Shown here: positions 27,401 through 42,400 of the stretch, one piece after another
Layout of the letters: each line of letters opens with the position of its first letter
Position numbering within the stretch: position 1 is the first letter of the stretch
Assembly: GCA_013396755.1 (NCBI GenBank)
Contig: VWZF01003333.1
Span: 1,163,363 to 1,227,362 of the forward strand
From: Sclerurus mexicanus
Lineage: Eukaryota; Chordata; Aves; Passeriformes; Furnariidae
Direction of reading: 5' to 3'
DNA: 64,000 nt
Translations under genes and position numbers: made by a program
The notes under the pieces: generated by a model
What the model saw: only the letters and a program-made list of their open reading frames with translations
Told to the model about the DNA's origin: nothing
The model's database searches: none

Positions 27401-30400
27401 CTGCCAGTTCACATCAAGGTGAGGGCATTGTGCTAAGGCTATTACAATATCCACATAACCTTGGTAACAGGCAACGATAAGACCATTCTGTAAGTAAAAT
27501 ACAAAGCGAGAGTAAGGTTTACCAGATTCAGAAAAGTTCAGAAAAGAATACTAGTCTGCTTTTTTATTTTATTTTTTTCCCAGACTGAAGAACTGAAAAG
27601 GTATCAGCATAACTGGTGATTAGCTCCAGGCGCAATGTTCAGATCCAAAACACTTCTTTTTATCTCTGCCCTTTGGCAAGTCACATTTGATATTCCTCAG
27701 AAATACCTAAGAGAGTAGGTATAACATTATGCTACGTGCAAAGTAACTGCTTATAAATGGCTTATGCTTATATGGCTATATACTCTATACCCAAATGAGA
27801 ATAAATCTGATTTTATTATATAATAGAATGAACCCAGCAGGTAAGATGAACTGGACCTGCTCTGAATATTAATTCTCTGAAAAACAACTACTTGTTCTCT
27901 GAAGGGGAACTGGTAGGCCAGGAGTTGTGTTCATACTGCCTGTTGCTATCTTTAAATACTTCAGGTTTACCATTAGAACTACATCTCTTTTTTTTTTTGT
28001 TTTGTTAATAACCCTAAATAAAATTAAATTGCTTTTAGAGTTCCTGTTTAATGTGCTTTATGGCAGCTGGAAGCTGTAAAACGTCCAGGAGGAAGCCAAG
28101 CCAAGAGGAACTACGCTTGGTACCCAGATAGTGTTTCACTCCACAGGAACAGAACTGACAGTTTCCCTAAAATACAGCAAAATACACTTGTCACTAATTA
28201 AATGGAACTACAGTATTTAATCCTGGCTGCTCACCTGACCACCAGGGTGAAAGCCATTGTCTCTGGGCTTCAGGATTACTCAGGCAGCATTACTGCATGG
28301 GGGTGGTGGGTGTAGAAGAGGGCAGGTGCAGAGAAATCAATGCTCCCTGTGCTCCCTCTTCACTGCCAGCACATAAATCTGTTTGCCTGAGCTCAGAATC
28401 AGTATCTGACTACCAAAACGATAAGGGCAGAGGCACAAATCTCAAACTCTCTGGTAAACCTGTCTGCCTAAAATGCACTCACACAGATGTGGTGCAAGTT
28501 CATAACCACAAAAGACTAGTCAGAAGGAAAACCTCGTTATGAAAACAGAACGGCCCACCCTGACTCCTCCATCATTTTTCAAAGAAGCTTTTACCTACAC
28601 ATTCTCTTTGTTTCTTTTTCCCGTGGACGCTACTGAGACACAGATGTTTTTACCAAATGAAAACTGTGGCTTGTGACTTATTGGCATTATAAGCATGTAG
28701 TTAGTATTTCAGTGTCCTGTTTCACTGTTATTCTGGATAGTTCTGTTGGCTTAGGTGGGAAACAGCTTCATTAAGATACAGAAGCAACGCCAACTCTTTA
28801 AGCTGTTCACAGGCTATGTAGGTTATTTCTCAATTACATCTTTCAATAAAATAATTACTCTGATTTCTTTTATTCTCAATTCACTCTTTTCCTCAGTGTG
28901 AAGCAACACCCACTGCTGCTTTATAAAGAGCATCTCCATTTCCTTGTGAAAAACCTGTAATACTTCAAAGCTTTCTATTGAAATTGTACAGAGGATTCTT
29001 CTAGAAGTCATTTTTTTCAAATATATTTATATAAATTTTCACTAAAATGTATCTACTTTCCTGGTGGGATTGTTCAGATTAATCCAAGCTTTACTACAAT
29101 GTAATAGCTCTTAGCTTTTAAAAAAATGTGTCAGTATCCACTTGGTAGGGACTTGAGCTTTATTTTAGTTCTTTAATAATTTCATTTTTCACCCAATGTT
29201 CAGGATATAAGTCTTACAACTCCAAAAGCTCTGCAGATATAAAACACTACCCAGACATTCAGTAACATGTCAGTTACTAATGATAGGAGAAAACTAAGTT
29301 TACAATAGTTTGGAGACCTAAAACTCTTGACAATAAGAAGGAAGATCCTATTGTTCACTGAAAAAAATGGCATTTTTTAACAGAGTGGTAGTTTCAAAAA
29401 AGGCATAAGAATAGCTTATAGCAGCTATCATCTCTAATGGAAAAAACTGTTTAACCCAGTATCTGGAGGATATTTTTACAGTATATTTTCACTGAACATT
29501 TTTTTGTTCTATAAACTTGCTCTCTTGTATATTGTAAAAATACAGTAATGTTTTAAAAAAACCAATAATGAATAACAAACATTAGCTCTTTTTTTTGCAA
29601 GAGATTTTTGCATTACACTGTTTAGGGACTTTTGTCAGACTTTTAATGAGTATGTCCATCAGATAGAAACTAATGCATCTATCGCTGGCATTCTGATTTC
29701 AGCAGATACGAGACACAAATTATCTCCAAATCAATCAAACTCATTCACCATTCTGAGTTTACAAACCAGAAGGATTACTAAGGTGTCAACATTTTCTGAA
29801 GTTTATTTTGCAAAGATGCTATCAAAGACTGCTTGCTTAAGGATAAAGAAAGGCAAGAGAGAGAAGGAGCTTTCTGAGGGATTACACGATGCAGCAGCAT
29901 GGAAAATCATTCCTGAAGGATGGTTATACAAATCAGAAGTGGGTCAGGTGAGAGTGTGAGAACCTGATGTTCAGAGGAGTGTATGCCTGGCAGTCCCTGG
30001 CTGAGAAGCAAAACAAGCAATCGCATGAGGACATAAAAACAAATCCCTTCTCTGCCATATGGTTCCCAGCACTGTCCAGGGCTGTAAAGCTGATGTGAGT
30101 GCTCCCATCTCACCCTCACCCATGACGTGTTCCATAGGGAGGGGGGTGAGACAGACTGCTCGCTGAGGGACTGCTTTCCTTTGCATAACCCTTCCAAACG
30201 CGTCAGATACTGAAATGGGCTGCAGGAGGCTACAGCTTTAGAATGAAAGCAGCAATAAACTCCTAGATTTGATGGTTATTTCCCAAATATTTCCCCTCAT
30301 TTAATGACATCATGATAATTTGTGGTATTAGGGGGGGTTTTTTCCTCCTCTTTTTTTTTTCCCCCCATTTCTTTTTGCTTTTTTTTTCCATTTCTGGCCC

Positions 30401-33400
30401 TGTCTGTATTCTGCTTGCTGAAATTCAGTACAAGCAGATCAGTCAGAGTGTACAATCAGTCAATTACAATGTAAGTTATTAGTCTGGAATCTTTAAGTTC
30501 ATGTGCCAGCCAATAAAGACCATAATACATTAAAAACTCCTTCAACAGTCTCAATTAATAAATATAAGCGATACAAAATTGCTTTCAGCGAACCGCCTTT
30601 TGAAGCAATCACTAAAGCAGTAGCCTGTAACACAGCAGTCTGCAGGAAAACACAGCTGTGCACTTAATGTCTTTTTAAAAGATAAATATAAATGAGTTCT
30701 AGTTAGAAAATACTGAACCTGAGCAATCTGGTTGCTCTGAGAAAAGGGATGACATTAATGTTCTATTAAGGCATCAATTATTCTGCTCCTCATATGAGGG
30801 GTCATGGTGCAATTATGAAGTGGTCACTCTACATGGGAAAAAATGTATTTTTTAAAATGAATTTTACTATTATTTTTGTCAGTAAGATCCATTCTCAGAA
30901 ATATTCCCTACATGTGAAAGCTTGAGGAGAAAGGAAGACTGATGATTCTTAGAAGTATGTCCTTTCACTCAGACTTCAACAGCATCTGTCAACAGCAATC
31001 TTTCCACTCTCTTCCCTTTCATATATCCTCAGCCATCACTTATTTTAAATCATAATAAAACCTCAAACTATTCCCATTAATATATAATAATCATCATCAA
31101 TTATTAAATGGTATGACTGCACATATGTCACAGCATGCAAGCAGAGTATCCCTGTTTTCCAAGGACTTGCTCTCTCCCAATCAGTGGCTGGGGTTGCTCC
31201 CAGAGTAAGGAAACAGAACAGGCAAAAAAATCTGCTTTAATCCTCTGTGCAGAAGAGACCTTAAATATGAAACAAGATTTGCAACAGAACCTATTTCGTT
31301 TTTGAAATATCTCATACAGACTCTGTGTGACAAACAGGAAAGCAGGAGTCATCCATCACAGCAACGACATTAACATTTACTGTTGTTTTTCCACATAAGG
31401 GGTTGTTGAAAGTCAGCTCAGTACCTTTTTTTTCCCAAGTCACAATACTTCCATGTGTTGAGGGCTCTATCTTTCCTCTGTGGAATATTTGGCATTTTAC
31501 AGAGCTTTCCCAGTTTTTCTATAGTATACGACATACTTGATTTTTATGTATTTAGTATAGTTTTGAAAGACGCCCCTTTGTTTTGAATTGACGGAGCAAA
31601 ATTAACAATAGTTTATTTTGAATATATGACAAAACAGTCAGTCTGGGTTATATTATTTATTATTATAACTAATTTTCTTATTTTCTTCTCAGAGTAAATA
31701 AATGGACATTTCAGGCATGGGACTACATGAAGTTAATCAGACGTTGCAACACCTTCTTCAAGCAGTGAATCTTTCAATTCTGTTTAAATTGATAATTCTT
31801 CATGTGCCTTTGATTTCATGTAAGACTGGAATAGTGCTGTCATTATGAAAATAAACTCTGCTTTGCTCAGCTCTGTTGGCTGATGACATAACAACACATC
31901 TAAGTGAGATCACGGATACCTCAAGAGAAAATTTTATAAATCAGACTTTATGACAAAATTCCAGATGTAAGGCTATTTGTACTCTAGATCATTACACATA
32001 ATAGAGATCACAAGAAATACTAGAGGATCAATAATGAACTCAAGCTGAACAGTAAGCAAATCACATACAGCATGCAATTAATTTAGCTTTTTAAAAAATC
32101 TCTTCAGGCAACTTATTTTCCACCAAAATGCTGAGAATGAAAACAACTTATTACAGTATTTTGCCTATTATCCCAGACAAAAATGAATCTGGCAAAAGAC
32201 TAAATTGATATTACTCATTGCCCTTCACAAGTGTCTTGATAAACAACTGTCCAGTTTCCTTTGCATGTATCTGTTAGAATTAATAACAATTCTGCAAGGT
32301 TGGTTTGCCCACACGTAATTTAATTAAAAGAGTTGTAATGATTCCTTGTAAGCCATAATCACATGAAAGGAAAACCATGGAAATTATATCTAAGCTAAAA
32401 ACATATTACATGAAAAATATCATGAGTAGTAGAAATGGAAGAAAAATAAAAGACAAAGAAATAAGTTGTGTTTAAACTTTTTCTTGTTGATTCACTAAAA
32501 TAATAATTCATATCTTTACTATCTTGTGTTACATAAAATTCACTACTATAACAGAACTATATATAACTATCCCTCACAATAACATAAGTCATTTACAAAG
32601 AAAAAAGGCAGGTCAAGTATTTAAAAATAAATCTCCCAAAATCATTTGAGGGAAATTCTGATCTCCACTAAAAACTCTAAAACACTGTGAAATGTGGCTT
32701 AACAAAGATTCTAAATTTACTATATATTAAGAAAGAGCAAAATTTAGCACTGAGCACTACTACCTGCTATATACTAATTTGTGTGTCATGCACAAAACTC
32801 TCTTGTCTATTTATGGCAATCTTAGAAACTTTCGTAAGTGGCTTGAGCTTGTATTATATTTGGTTTAGGTTGATTAGTTCAACAGTGACTGAGATGAGGT
32901 AATTATTCAGGTCATCAGTCCCACAAGAAGTGGTGTTTATGTGCTACAGAAACCCATCAAGCACGTAAGCTTTAATATTATCTGCACAAAATAATTTAGG
33001 CTGACCTTTCAGTGAAAGGGCTGCAACAGCTTAGTCACATACGAATTTGTATTGGGAAAATGACAAAAAAAATAAAAATAAAAAAAATTTCCCAGTGTTG
33101 CTTGGACAAAACCCCACGTGCCTGGAGTGGGTAAGGGAGGAAAGGCTAATTTTGCCAGGGAAAGTGATCAGAGAAGTACAAAAGGGTATTCAAGCAGAGG
33201 TGGAGCATCAGCATGCTAAACTCACTGCCTGCTCTGCAGAGGAACGTAGTAGCTAGAAGCATAATCCTGTATCCAAAAGCAAGCTCAAAAGGCACTGCCC
33301 CTTCCTGTGCCTGAACACTGACAGCACAAAATTGCTGCCTTTGCTTTGCAGTGTTATGAGCGCTCACGGATTCATTTCCTAGCATGAACTGCACTCCACT

Positions 33401-36400
33401 ACATAAAAACAAGCCAGTCCGTGGACACACAGATGATGACCTACCATTTCCCCCCTCCACTTTTTGGGATATGTTCAACTTCACTTATTTCATAAACACC
33501 TCTTGACTCAGTCAGGTCACATGTCTTTAAGTAAAGGTATAGCTTAGTATATGTATCATCTCTGCAGAAATCCTTACTTAATCTATTCTAATCCAAATCT
33601 CCATGATCACCTCCAAAAATAGTCCCAGGAAAGTTCATTTTACTATGCCTGCACAAGATTGCATTACACAATGAAGAAAACCGGTGCTGCTTGTGTAATA
33701 AATCAGGCAACAGGAAAAGGTAATAAAAATAGTGTGACTTTCCTTATTTACTAACGTATGTTGCTGAATTGGTTTCAGCATCACTGGTGATATAAGCAGC
33801 TGGCAGAAGACTCGGGAAGTAACTGCCAAGGGCCATAAGGGCCACACAAGACAAATAAACACATGCTGTGTAGTCAGAGATATGCCAGTTGGTGGGATAC
33901 ATAGGAAACAATATTTTTTTTATCATATGGCAATACTGATACTTCTGAGGTATTAACCCTCCTCTATATTTTTTTAATATCAAGACACATAAAAGCAAAG
34001 AGGACATCTAAAACCCTTGAGCAGATTGGGACTTAAGGATTCCACATTGTTCCACAGGAGGATGGAACATGTGCCCAGCTCCTGCACTGCCCCACATCTC
34101 CCAACAACTGCCATCTAGTTGCCTCTTGGCACAGCATCCTTGACTGAAGTTGGGGGGAGAGGACAACTGAAAAGTCAGATGATTTTCAACCTGTGGGAAG
34201 CCTGATGGGAGGAAAACTGCACCATTACACCAAAAGCAGTGATAGTACTATCTGTGGGTAGTTCCTGTCTTCCAATGAGGTAAAGTCCAGGTAAGACAAC
34301 ACTTGGGCACTCAGGAGCCCTGCTCCTCACCATGCCCCTCTCCTTGGATGCTCCAGGAGCCACGGAGGGAGTCCTCTCCCTCACACTTCTTTACCTGCAG
34401 CATCTGCTGCAACCTCTCATCCTGCACATACCTCCACCAAATCACAGTGTCCAAAGAGCTGGAGGGCTGATAAAGCACAGATGGTATTTTTTGACTGTAT
34501 AACCCAGCAGCCAATGCCTGTAAGCACCTCCTCTGCCCAGCACCAGAGAAAAGGGCTGCTTTGTTCCTCGCTGTATCGCATCCTCTCAACAATCCTTTTC
34601 ATGGCAGAAGTAAGCCAGAAGCAGAGGACACTCAGGATATCACATCTAACAGAGGAAACAACCCTGCATAAAAAAATATGAGCCAAGGGACACTGTACTG
34701 ACTGAGTGGTGGGAGGCCTGAGCTGCAGTGCCAGATGTTTTCCTGAGTTAAGCTGACCTCAGTGACACTCCTTCAAACAACAGCAACTGGATCTACGTTA
34801 TCACATGAAAAATCTTTTATTGCTCTTTTCTCTCTGACCCTCAGCTCAAACTGTAGACCTGAACACGTGAACAAGGGCTAGTTGGATCTACAGCTAACTC
34901 AGCCATATTTTAATGTTGAAGTACTTGAGTTAGGAAATTTAATGTGACTCCATTGAAACATATTTAAAATACTTTTTTTAAACGTTCAGAATGTTAGCAG
35001 GTATACACATTCAGGATCAATTTTGCAAAAATACTGTATTATTTTGCAGTGACAGCTGGTAGAGACTGCTTTAGGAATGCACTCATCAGCCTGAAGTTTC
35101 AGCAGGTAGAAGTTCCCCTTGCTAGTAACAGCAAAATGTCTGCAATCAGAAAATATTCAGAAGTTTATATGAAAAAGAGGAAACTGGGATCATTTTCCCT
35201 CAGAGCGATACCTGAGGTAGTGCAATCAGTCCAAAAGAAACCTTTGCAATGTATGTGAGATCTCTGGTCACAGCAGAAGTAAACAAGGCATAATTTTAGA
35301 TAAGGCATATGTACATAAACTTTCAGGAAATACTGTTTCATACAAATAACAAATACTTAAAATGAATGGACAGATCACCTAGTGGAGCTTTATCATCATT
35401 ATACATAAACTGAAAGGAAGTTATCTCAGGATTCAATAACATGGCAAATGAGCCCAGAATCCTGTTTTTGGGAAAGGGTTCTGTGTTGCGTTTATGGGAT
35501 GCCTGGCTGTAAAGGACAAAAAAATAGCTTGAGAAGATGGTAGGGGAAGCAACACAAATTTTCTCAGGATAAATTTGACATTTTCATTTTGTATAGATGG
35601 GTACAACTAAAAAATAGATGATAGCCAATAAATAATGCAGCCTTTACTAATCCTAGCTCATCTGTTTGTACTGCACATAGTAATCCCTGTTAATACTGTC
35701 AAAGGTTAGCGCTAAATTTTGATAGTGTTGACAGTAGTAACACCTGATACATGGCAGCCAAATTTATACAGTCCTCTTTGCTATGCCTATTTTGGTATCT
35801 GTGCTAAACACAGGTCACTCTGCATTAAAAAAACAAGAGATACGGCTTCGGAAAAGAATTTAAATTATCTGCTTAGAGGGTGGTGAGGCACTGGAGAAGA
35901 CTGCCCAGAAAAGTTGTAGATGCCTCATCCTTTTAAGTGTTCAAGGCCAGGTTGGACGGGGCCCTAAGCAACCTGGTCTACTGGGTGGCATTTCTGCCCC
36001 TGGCAGGGGTTTGGAACTAGATGATCTTTAGTGTCTTTTCTACACCAAGCCATTCTTTGATTCTGTGATTCTACATTTGTAACTTTATGGAGGGATCCTG
36101 ACCTAAACCCTGAAGACATTTCTACCACAAACCCCATGTCTACTTTAAGGTGCTTTAAACATTACAAAACCAAACCATTAACTGCAGAGGGCTTGGGAGG
36201 CGATGTGACAGACTCCCACCAACATCAGGATTCTGCCCCAGCAAACTGTGAATGGATTTTAATTTCATTTCTTTTCCTTTCACTGGCTTGCTAAGCAATA
36301 TTCATAAAGACTTCCAATGGCTAGAAACCATTCTTTGAACAAGGATAATGTATTTCTGGACCCTTAAATGAACAGCATGTTATTATGCTTTGCTTGGAAC

Positions 36401-39400
36401 AGGTGTTTCCAGATAGTGATAAATTCAAAGCAGCAAAGTGCTGACTGCTTCCTCCTGTGGACATCTGAGGCTGGGAGCACCTGCTGCTTTGGCCATTTGC
36501 TGCACAAAGCTGCAGCGGATTTGGGAACCACTGGAAGAAAGAGTGTTTGTAATAAAGCCCAAATTATACCTTTCCTGGAAATAATTACATGTAAAACATT
36601 TTGGAAAATCTCTCAATTGCCAGATTAATTTAAAATCCAATGTTGCAATTATAGTCTTCCTATGAATTACATCCTTCAAGCATTTTGTTTGCTCTATTTT
36701 CAGAAAGACAAAATTCCTAAGAGGCAAACAAAATGATAGTCAAAGGCAGATCATCTAACAGCATAACCCAAATCTGATGGGACCTGTATGCAGTGCACTC
36801 TCTCACCATATAAGACCTTTAGGGAAACCAGTTTAGATGTGAACTGTAAGTCTTGTGCCTGACAGACCCTACTGTTAACTTCTCTGCTGATCTCTAAATA
36901 TACATACATATTTGCACACATTTAAGCTGAAAAGGAGAGTTTACAGTACTTCAAAAACATATTTTATCACGCAACCATGCCACAGTGTAGCACATTAGGA
37001 GCCGTATGAAATGTATTTTGTGCCCTGACGTAGCTCTGTCAAAAAGAGCTCCCTTTGGCTTTAAAGCATATGATTCCTCTCCTCTCTATGTTTAATAGCT
37101 GCCTTTTCCTTTCTGTTATGTTCTATCAGACACCAGCAGGCCACAGCTTGGATCTGTTGCAAGAGGCTAAAGAGAGCGTTTGAATGCAAAGGTTTTCTCA
37201 GGAGACCTCGCCAAAAGTAATGACTCACAAAATCTTTGTAAAGATAAATTTCAATTTGACACTGGGCAAAAGATGAATGTACAACCTTCCACTCTTTCAG
37301 AACCTATCATTGTATCTAACCCGTCTCTTCTGTAAATAACATTTTAAAGGCTTCAGAACATTTTCATTGTGAAATTCTCTGGAATGACCAGTGATGAGCA
37401 TCCTCTTGTGGTTGTGAGTTCTTGTAGCTGCATTAAGAAAGAGCTTCACAAGAAGTTTCATTTCCTCCAACTTCTGTAAAATCATTTTCCCTCTGCTCCT
37501 CTGAGACTTTTGGTTCTGAAACCAGAACCAGACCAAAACCTTGTAAAGAAAGAGCCCAGGAAGAGGTCTGTCCATCAGTGGCTAATCTGCCACTAAAGGG
37601 GAAAAAAAACCCCCAAACAACAAAACAAAAATCAACCAAACAATAACAACAACAACAACAACAAAAACAGAAGGAAACAAAAAAAACCTAAATAAAAAAC
37701 CCTCTAAACTAAAAAAACCAAAGTCCCTTTCCTCAGAAGAAAATTACGGTGATGAAGAAAACTACCCATCAAGATGAATTCTCTTCCTTTCAGAGGCCCT
37801 ATGCTCACCAAGAAGAGCAACTGCACACTCTTCTTGGGACACCAGGGATGGGGGATTGCCTGAACAACACACACAATGCTGCATAATGGATTGTAACTAG
37901 ATGAGCTTTAAAGTCCCTTCCAACCCATGATTCTATAACACCACACACAAAAGTACCAGCCTATTTCCTCGCCATTTGATCTAAAGAAGCTGTAAGAGCA
38001 ATAAAAGCCCAGTCTCTGTCTTAAACTGCCATTTGACATTAAGTTTCATAATGACTGATTTTACCTAGACTAGTTTTCCAATCAGTTATGCCCATTCCTG
38101 TTCTTTCCTGAGCTCTAACAAAGTGAAAGGGGATCTTGCTCATAAATATGAGAAAGGTCTCCTGCTTTTCATTAGGAAACAAGCTTTTTTGGCAATAGAT
38201 GCATCTGAATTGATGGGAGGTATCCCTTTTTCACTCAGGGACCTAAAGTGGATTTTGGTATATGTGGATTAGTGTCAAGTCTCATGATCCTAAAAGGTTG
38301 CAATCCTGTAATCCCACAGCTCCATGCAATGCAGCTGCTGCAGAATATCACAGATGACTCTGCTGCACACACACAAGAAAGGATTTTTATAACTATTACT
38401 CCTTGGATTCAGGCTTGTCTTTCACTCTTTCCCACCTATGTGTAGCTTATTACTAATGCTCCACAAGTTGCACTGAGAAGTGGGTATCCATAAAAGAAAA
38501 AAAAAAAAAGAAAAGAGTCACTAATAACTAATTTTTTTTTTTTTAACACAGTCTTGATAAATTCAGAGTCTCCAAATCATGCAGATTTTCAGTTCTGGGT
38601 GAAAACACTACCTTCAAACAAAGTATGCAATTTTCAAGCAATGCACAGTGAACAAGCACTATAAATTTTATTCCCCTATTTTTCATCTTTCATAACTATT
38701 AGAAACACTAATGATTATGATCACACTTTAAATTACCAGCAGAACATGTGATCTATGTTTCAGTAAGACTTCTATGTTTTATGTAAATGTTCATTGGTCA
38801 AGAGCAAACAGGGTTGTGCTCCTGTGACTTACACCTACACTGTCAGCTCTGTAATGTTCATGGCTGGTTAGAGAGCAAGAACTCCTAGTATAAAAACCAT
38901 CAACCTAAAATGCTGTCTATTTAAGTCATAAAGAAACTGATAGGCTGCAAAAAGCCACTGGAGAGGAAATTCAGCATGCCTCAGGCTTACCATTAAGGAA
39001 TTGTTCCTTCCTGAAGGTTTAGCATCACCCTGTGAAAAGTGCATCTATTTTAACAAAAGGCAGAATTACATTTTTGAAAGATCAGAGACTAGCACTAGGC
39101 TAAATCAAGAACACTGCTGCTACTGGCTTGCAAGTCCTAGTGAATAACCTCACATTAATTTAGTGCTGTATTTAGGGACTGGGCTCATCCACAATGTTAA
39201 TCTGAAAGAGGCTCAGCCTGCTTTTTTTTTTTTTGTTTGAGAAAACACACACTGTGACAAGGAATCAATCTGCTCAGAGGGGCCGTTTTTTCCTCTGGTA
39301 GCTCACTGTTTCTTTACATTAAACCTTTTAAAGATCCTGAAGAATGTGTTTCAAAAGCAGGTTTCAGGTTTGTGTTTTTTTGAAGTGTGTGTTCCCACTT

Positions 39401-42400
39401 TAACTTCCTATCTTTTATTATCTCACCTGGCTCAATAAGGATTCATCAACCACTGCAGCTGTAACAGGTGTCAGTGTATGACCAAACTATTTGGGAAAAG
39501 TGAAAATCATGTTTGGAATATCCAAGCGGGACACAGTTGCCTCACCATCTTATCTGCCTCGAGTCAAGTACAGTACTGCAACTTGAGTTTAATAAGCAAA
39601 TGCAGTATATGCTTATATTGTAAGTCATTCCCTGGTGGCAAGAACTGAGTCTTTGCTCTTCTGCAGAGCTGTGACCACCCTATTTATCTCAGCTGAGCAT
39701 CCAGCTCCATGTAATAAAGGCAGGAAGGCATCTTCAGCCTCTGTGCTTGAAGCTAGGAATCTCATCTTCTAATTAATACAGCCCATCCATCTAAATAATA
39801 ATTAAAAAAAAACCCATAGGGAGGGACTGAACATTAGTATACTGTTGAATTTGAAGAAGATAGAATTAAATACCTGGGGAGGGGAAGAGGGAGTAGCAAT
39901 TTCACATTTATATTCAAATACCTGGAATTTCTAGAGATGACCCACCTTTATAAAAATGGCAAAATCATTAATACAATACATACACTTATTAAAACAGTTT
40001 CAGCCAAACAATCCCAAAACACTTCTTCATAAAATTGGAGATTTGGATAAACTGTACAAAAACCTATTATTAAGTCAGAAGTCTAGGAATTCGAATAAAC
40101 AATCTACTTTTTAATTTAGGGGCCTATGACCTATGAGAGAAATGGTAGATATTTAAGCCACAGTTTTCTTAACAAAAGAACACATTTTGCTGGAAAGAAA
40201 CACCCTCCAAAAAAAGCAACACGTATCAAACACATCTGGTGGAGGTTTTCCAGAGCTGTTTGAGGTGGACTTGATATATCTCTTTGCTCTACAGCGGCTG
40301 AATTGCTACAGAGTCTTTGGATACGTGAAGACATTGCTTGGCTGCAGGACAGCATTTTTTTGTTGATAGCAGCTGATTAATGAGAGCCAGCATCGGAACA
40401 CACTAAGGGACCTTCAAATGATGCTCCAGTCCCCTAGAGAAAAAAAAAAAAAAAAAAAAAAGGATAGCTGGCTTAAAGGGAATTTTCAATATACAGTTGG
40501 AAACTAAAATTCATCACAAAAGCTTTCCAATCTGTCCAGATGAAGATTTGCAAATGAATACCTCTATATAGAATAAAAGGATACAGAAAAATATTGGGCA
40601 CCTGACTCGTTCCACCTCAGTTTGTGACAGCTTTTACTGTTCACAAGAAGACCATATCCTGTTGCGTTCAGTTTTGGCCAAACACCACAGCAGTTGTGTG
40701 ACTGGCACTTTCATGCAACCAAGCAGTTATCTGCAGCCATTTATTCATGTCTCATAAAAAATAGGAATTAGTGAACCATTCTGCACATCCATCAGCAGTC
40801 TGTGCTGTACTCCAGGATTTTCTGTTACAGGAAGATACTTCCCATCCCCTCAGGATGGCATTAGGCCACACATGGCTGACCTTACACTATCAGAGAGTTC
40901 CATCTAAGCAAACAGGCTGGCAGGCTCAGGGAACTGCAAGTGTGTTTCTACTAGAGGTTTAAACAAAGGTACACCAAAAACTGTAGAGATTCTTGCATGG
41001 TAAAGGAAAGCCTTTGGTAGAAATGGGACTTGGTTGCTTAGAGAGACTTGTCCATCAAAATAGTATAGAAGTGATTTGTAAACGTGATTTTCTTCCGTTT
41101 TGTGGTAAGCAACTCCAAAGTCATGGAATTTTCTAAGAGACAAGAACAAAGAAACACACTTATTTTGAAGAAATATTGCAAAGAAGATTCCATTAATATT
41201 TGTGCAACTTTTCTATTTCATAATGATAAAGAGCATTCTAGAGACGGAAGCTCCTCAACCATTGGATAAGCATAGGCTCGTTGGCAGTAAATAGGAATAA
41301 TTAGAATAAAAAGCTGGGATGAAGAGGTATTTCTGTTTCTAAAAAGAAGATAGTACAGGCTGATGTAACTAAATATTATATTATAAATTCAGTGTTTTGT
41401 TACCAGCAATGTAGGACATTCTTAATGTAAATTTTCAGCCGTGCAGCCCAATTACATACATTACACTGAACAAAACACCCAACATTTCCACACCATAAAG
41501 AATGGCAGTCATTTTTCTAAAGTTAGTCCTTGGCCATTTAGCAGTCACTCACAGGCTACACTCAAGGATAAATCAAGCAGTTTTACAGGAGACTAAGGCA
41601 AAACCAGAAGACTGGTATTCTTGATTAGATTAATGATTAAATATACCACAATTAAGATGCTAAATGGTAAACATTTTGCCTGCATTCTATTTTTTTGGCA
41701 CTTCTTTGTGTTCCATAACTGAGTATGTGGAGCACTAGCTGTCCTCCTTCAGCAACAGACCTTTAGTTGCATGGACTGAAAACAGCAAATCTCCGCAGCA
41801 TTAAATCTCACAGCTCCCTGCAGAGCTCTCCACGGAGCCTCAGCTTGCCAGCTTCTTTGCTTAAATGGAGCCCGTTAACAGCAACAGCTCAGCCATAGGA
41901 GCTTGTAGGAGCACAACCTACCACCAGTGCATGCCTTCTCTTGCCCTGTGCATGGACACGGACTCAGTAGTGAGTCTTTCCTCTCCTACAGAGCCTGTGA
42001 CACCACGATGCTGTCCTTCATTATTACCACATCTACAGAGGTGCTCTTTCTTCAGCCATAATCTCTAGAAGCAAGTCTGATTCCCACCCTGTTCCTTTGC
42101 CAAAGAAATGTACAACTAACACTTTCAGTTCTGAGAAAGTAGGAAGGGATATTCTAACTATGTAGACCTCAAAGCCTCTGAGCCCTATATTTCACAGAGA
42201 ATATTCTACTGTGACTGAAGCCCATCAGACTGTGCCCAATTCTACCCAATGACAGCCAAAAACTCCCTCCATGCCTCAGTTAGAAGAGGAATGTCAGATG
42301 AAACTGCATCAGCTGAAGGAAGGCAATGACTCATACAGTACTAGTAACCTGAATGACACATGAACCTTGACGTCAAAGACTTTTTCAGGTGATGATCCTT

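Noticed and set aside
27490..27495. GTAAGT donor-like site on the plus strand across the exon 2 acceptor
   Set aside because: Antisense coincidence; there is no plus-strand exon upstream of it.
40440..40461. A22 run considered as the tail of a processed pseudogene
   Set aside because: No upstream coding similarity or target duplication was visible.
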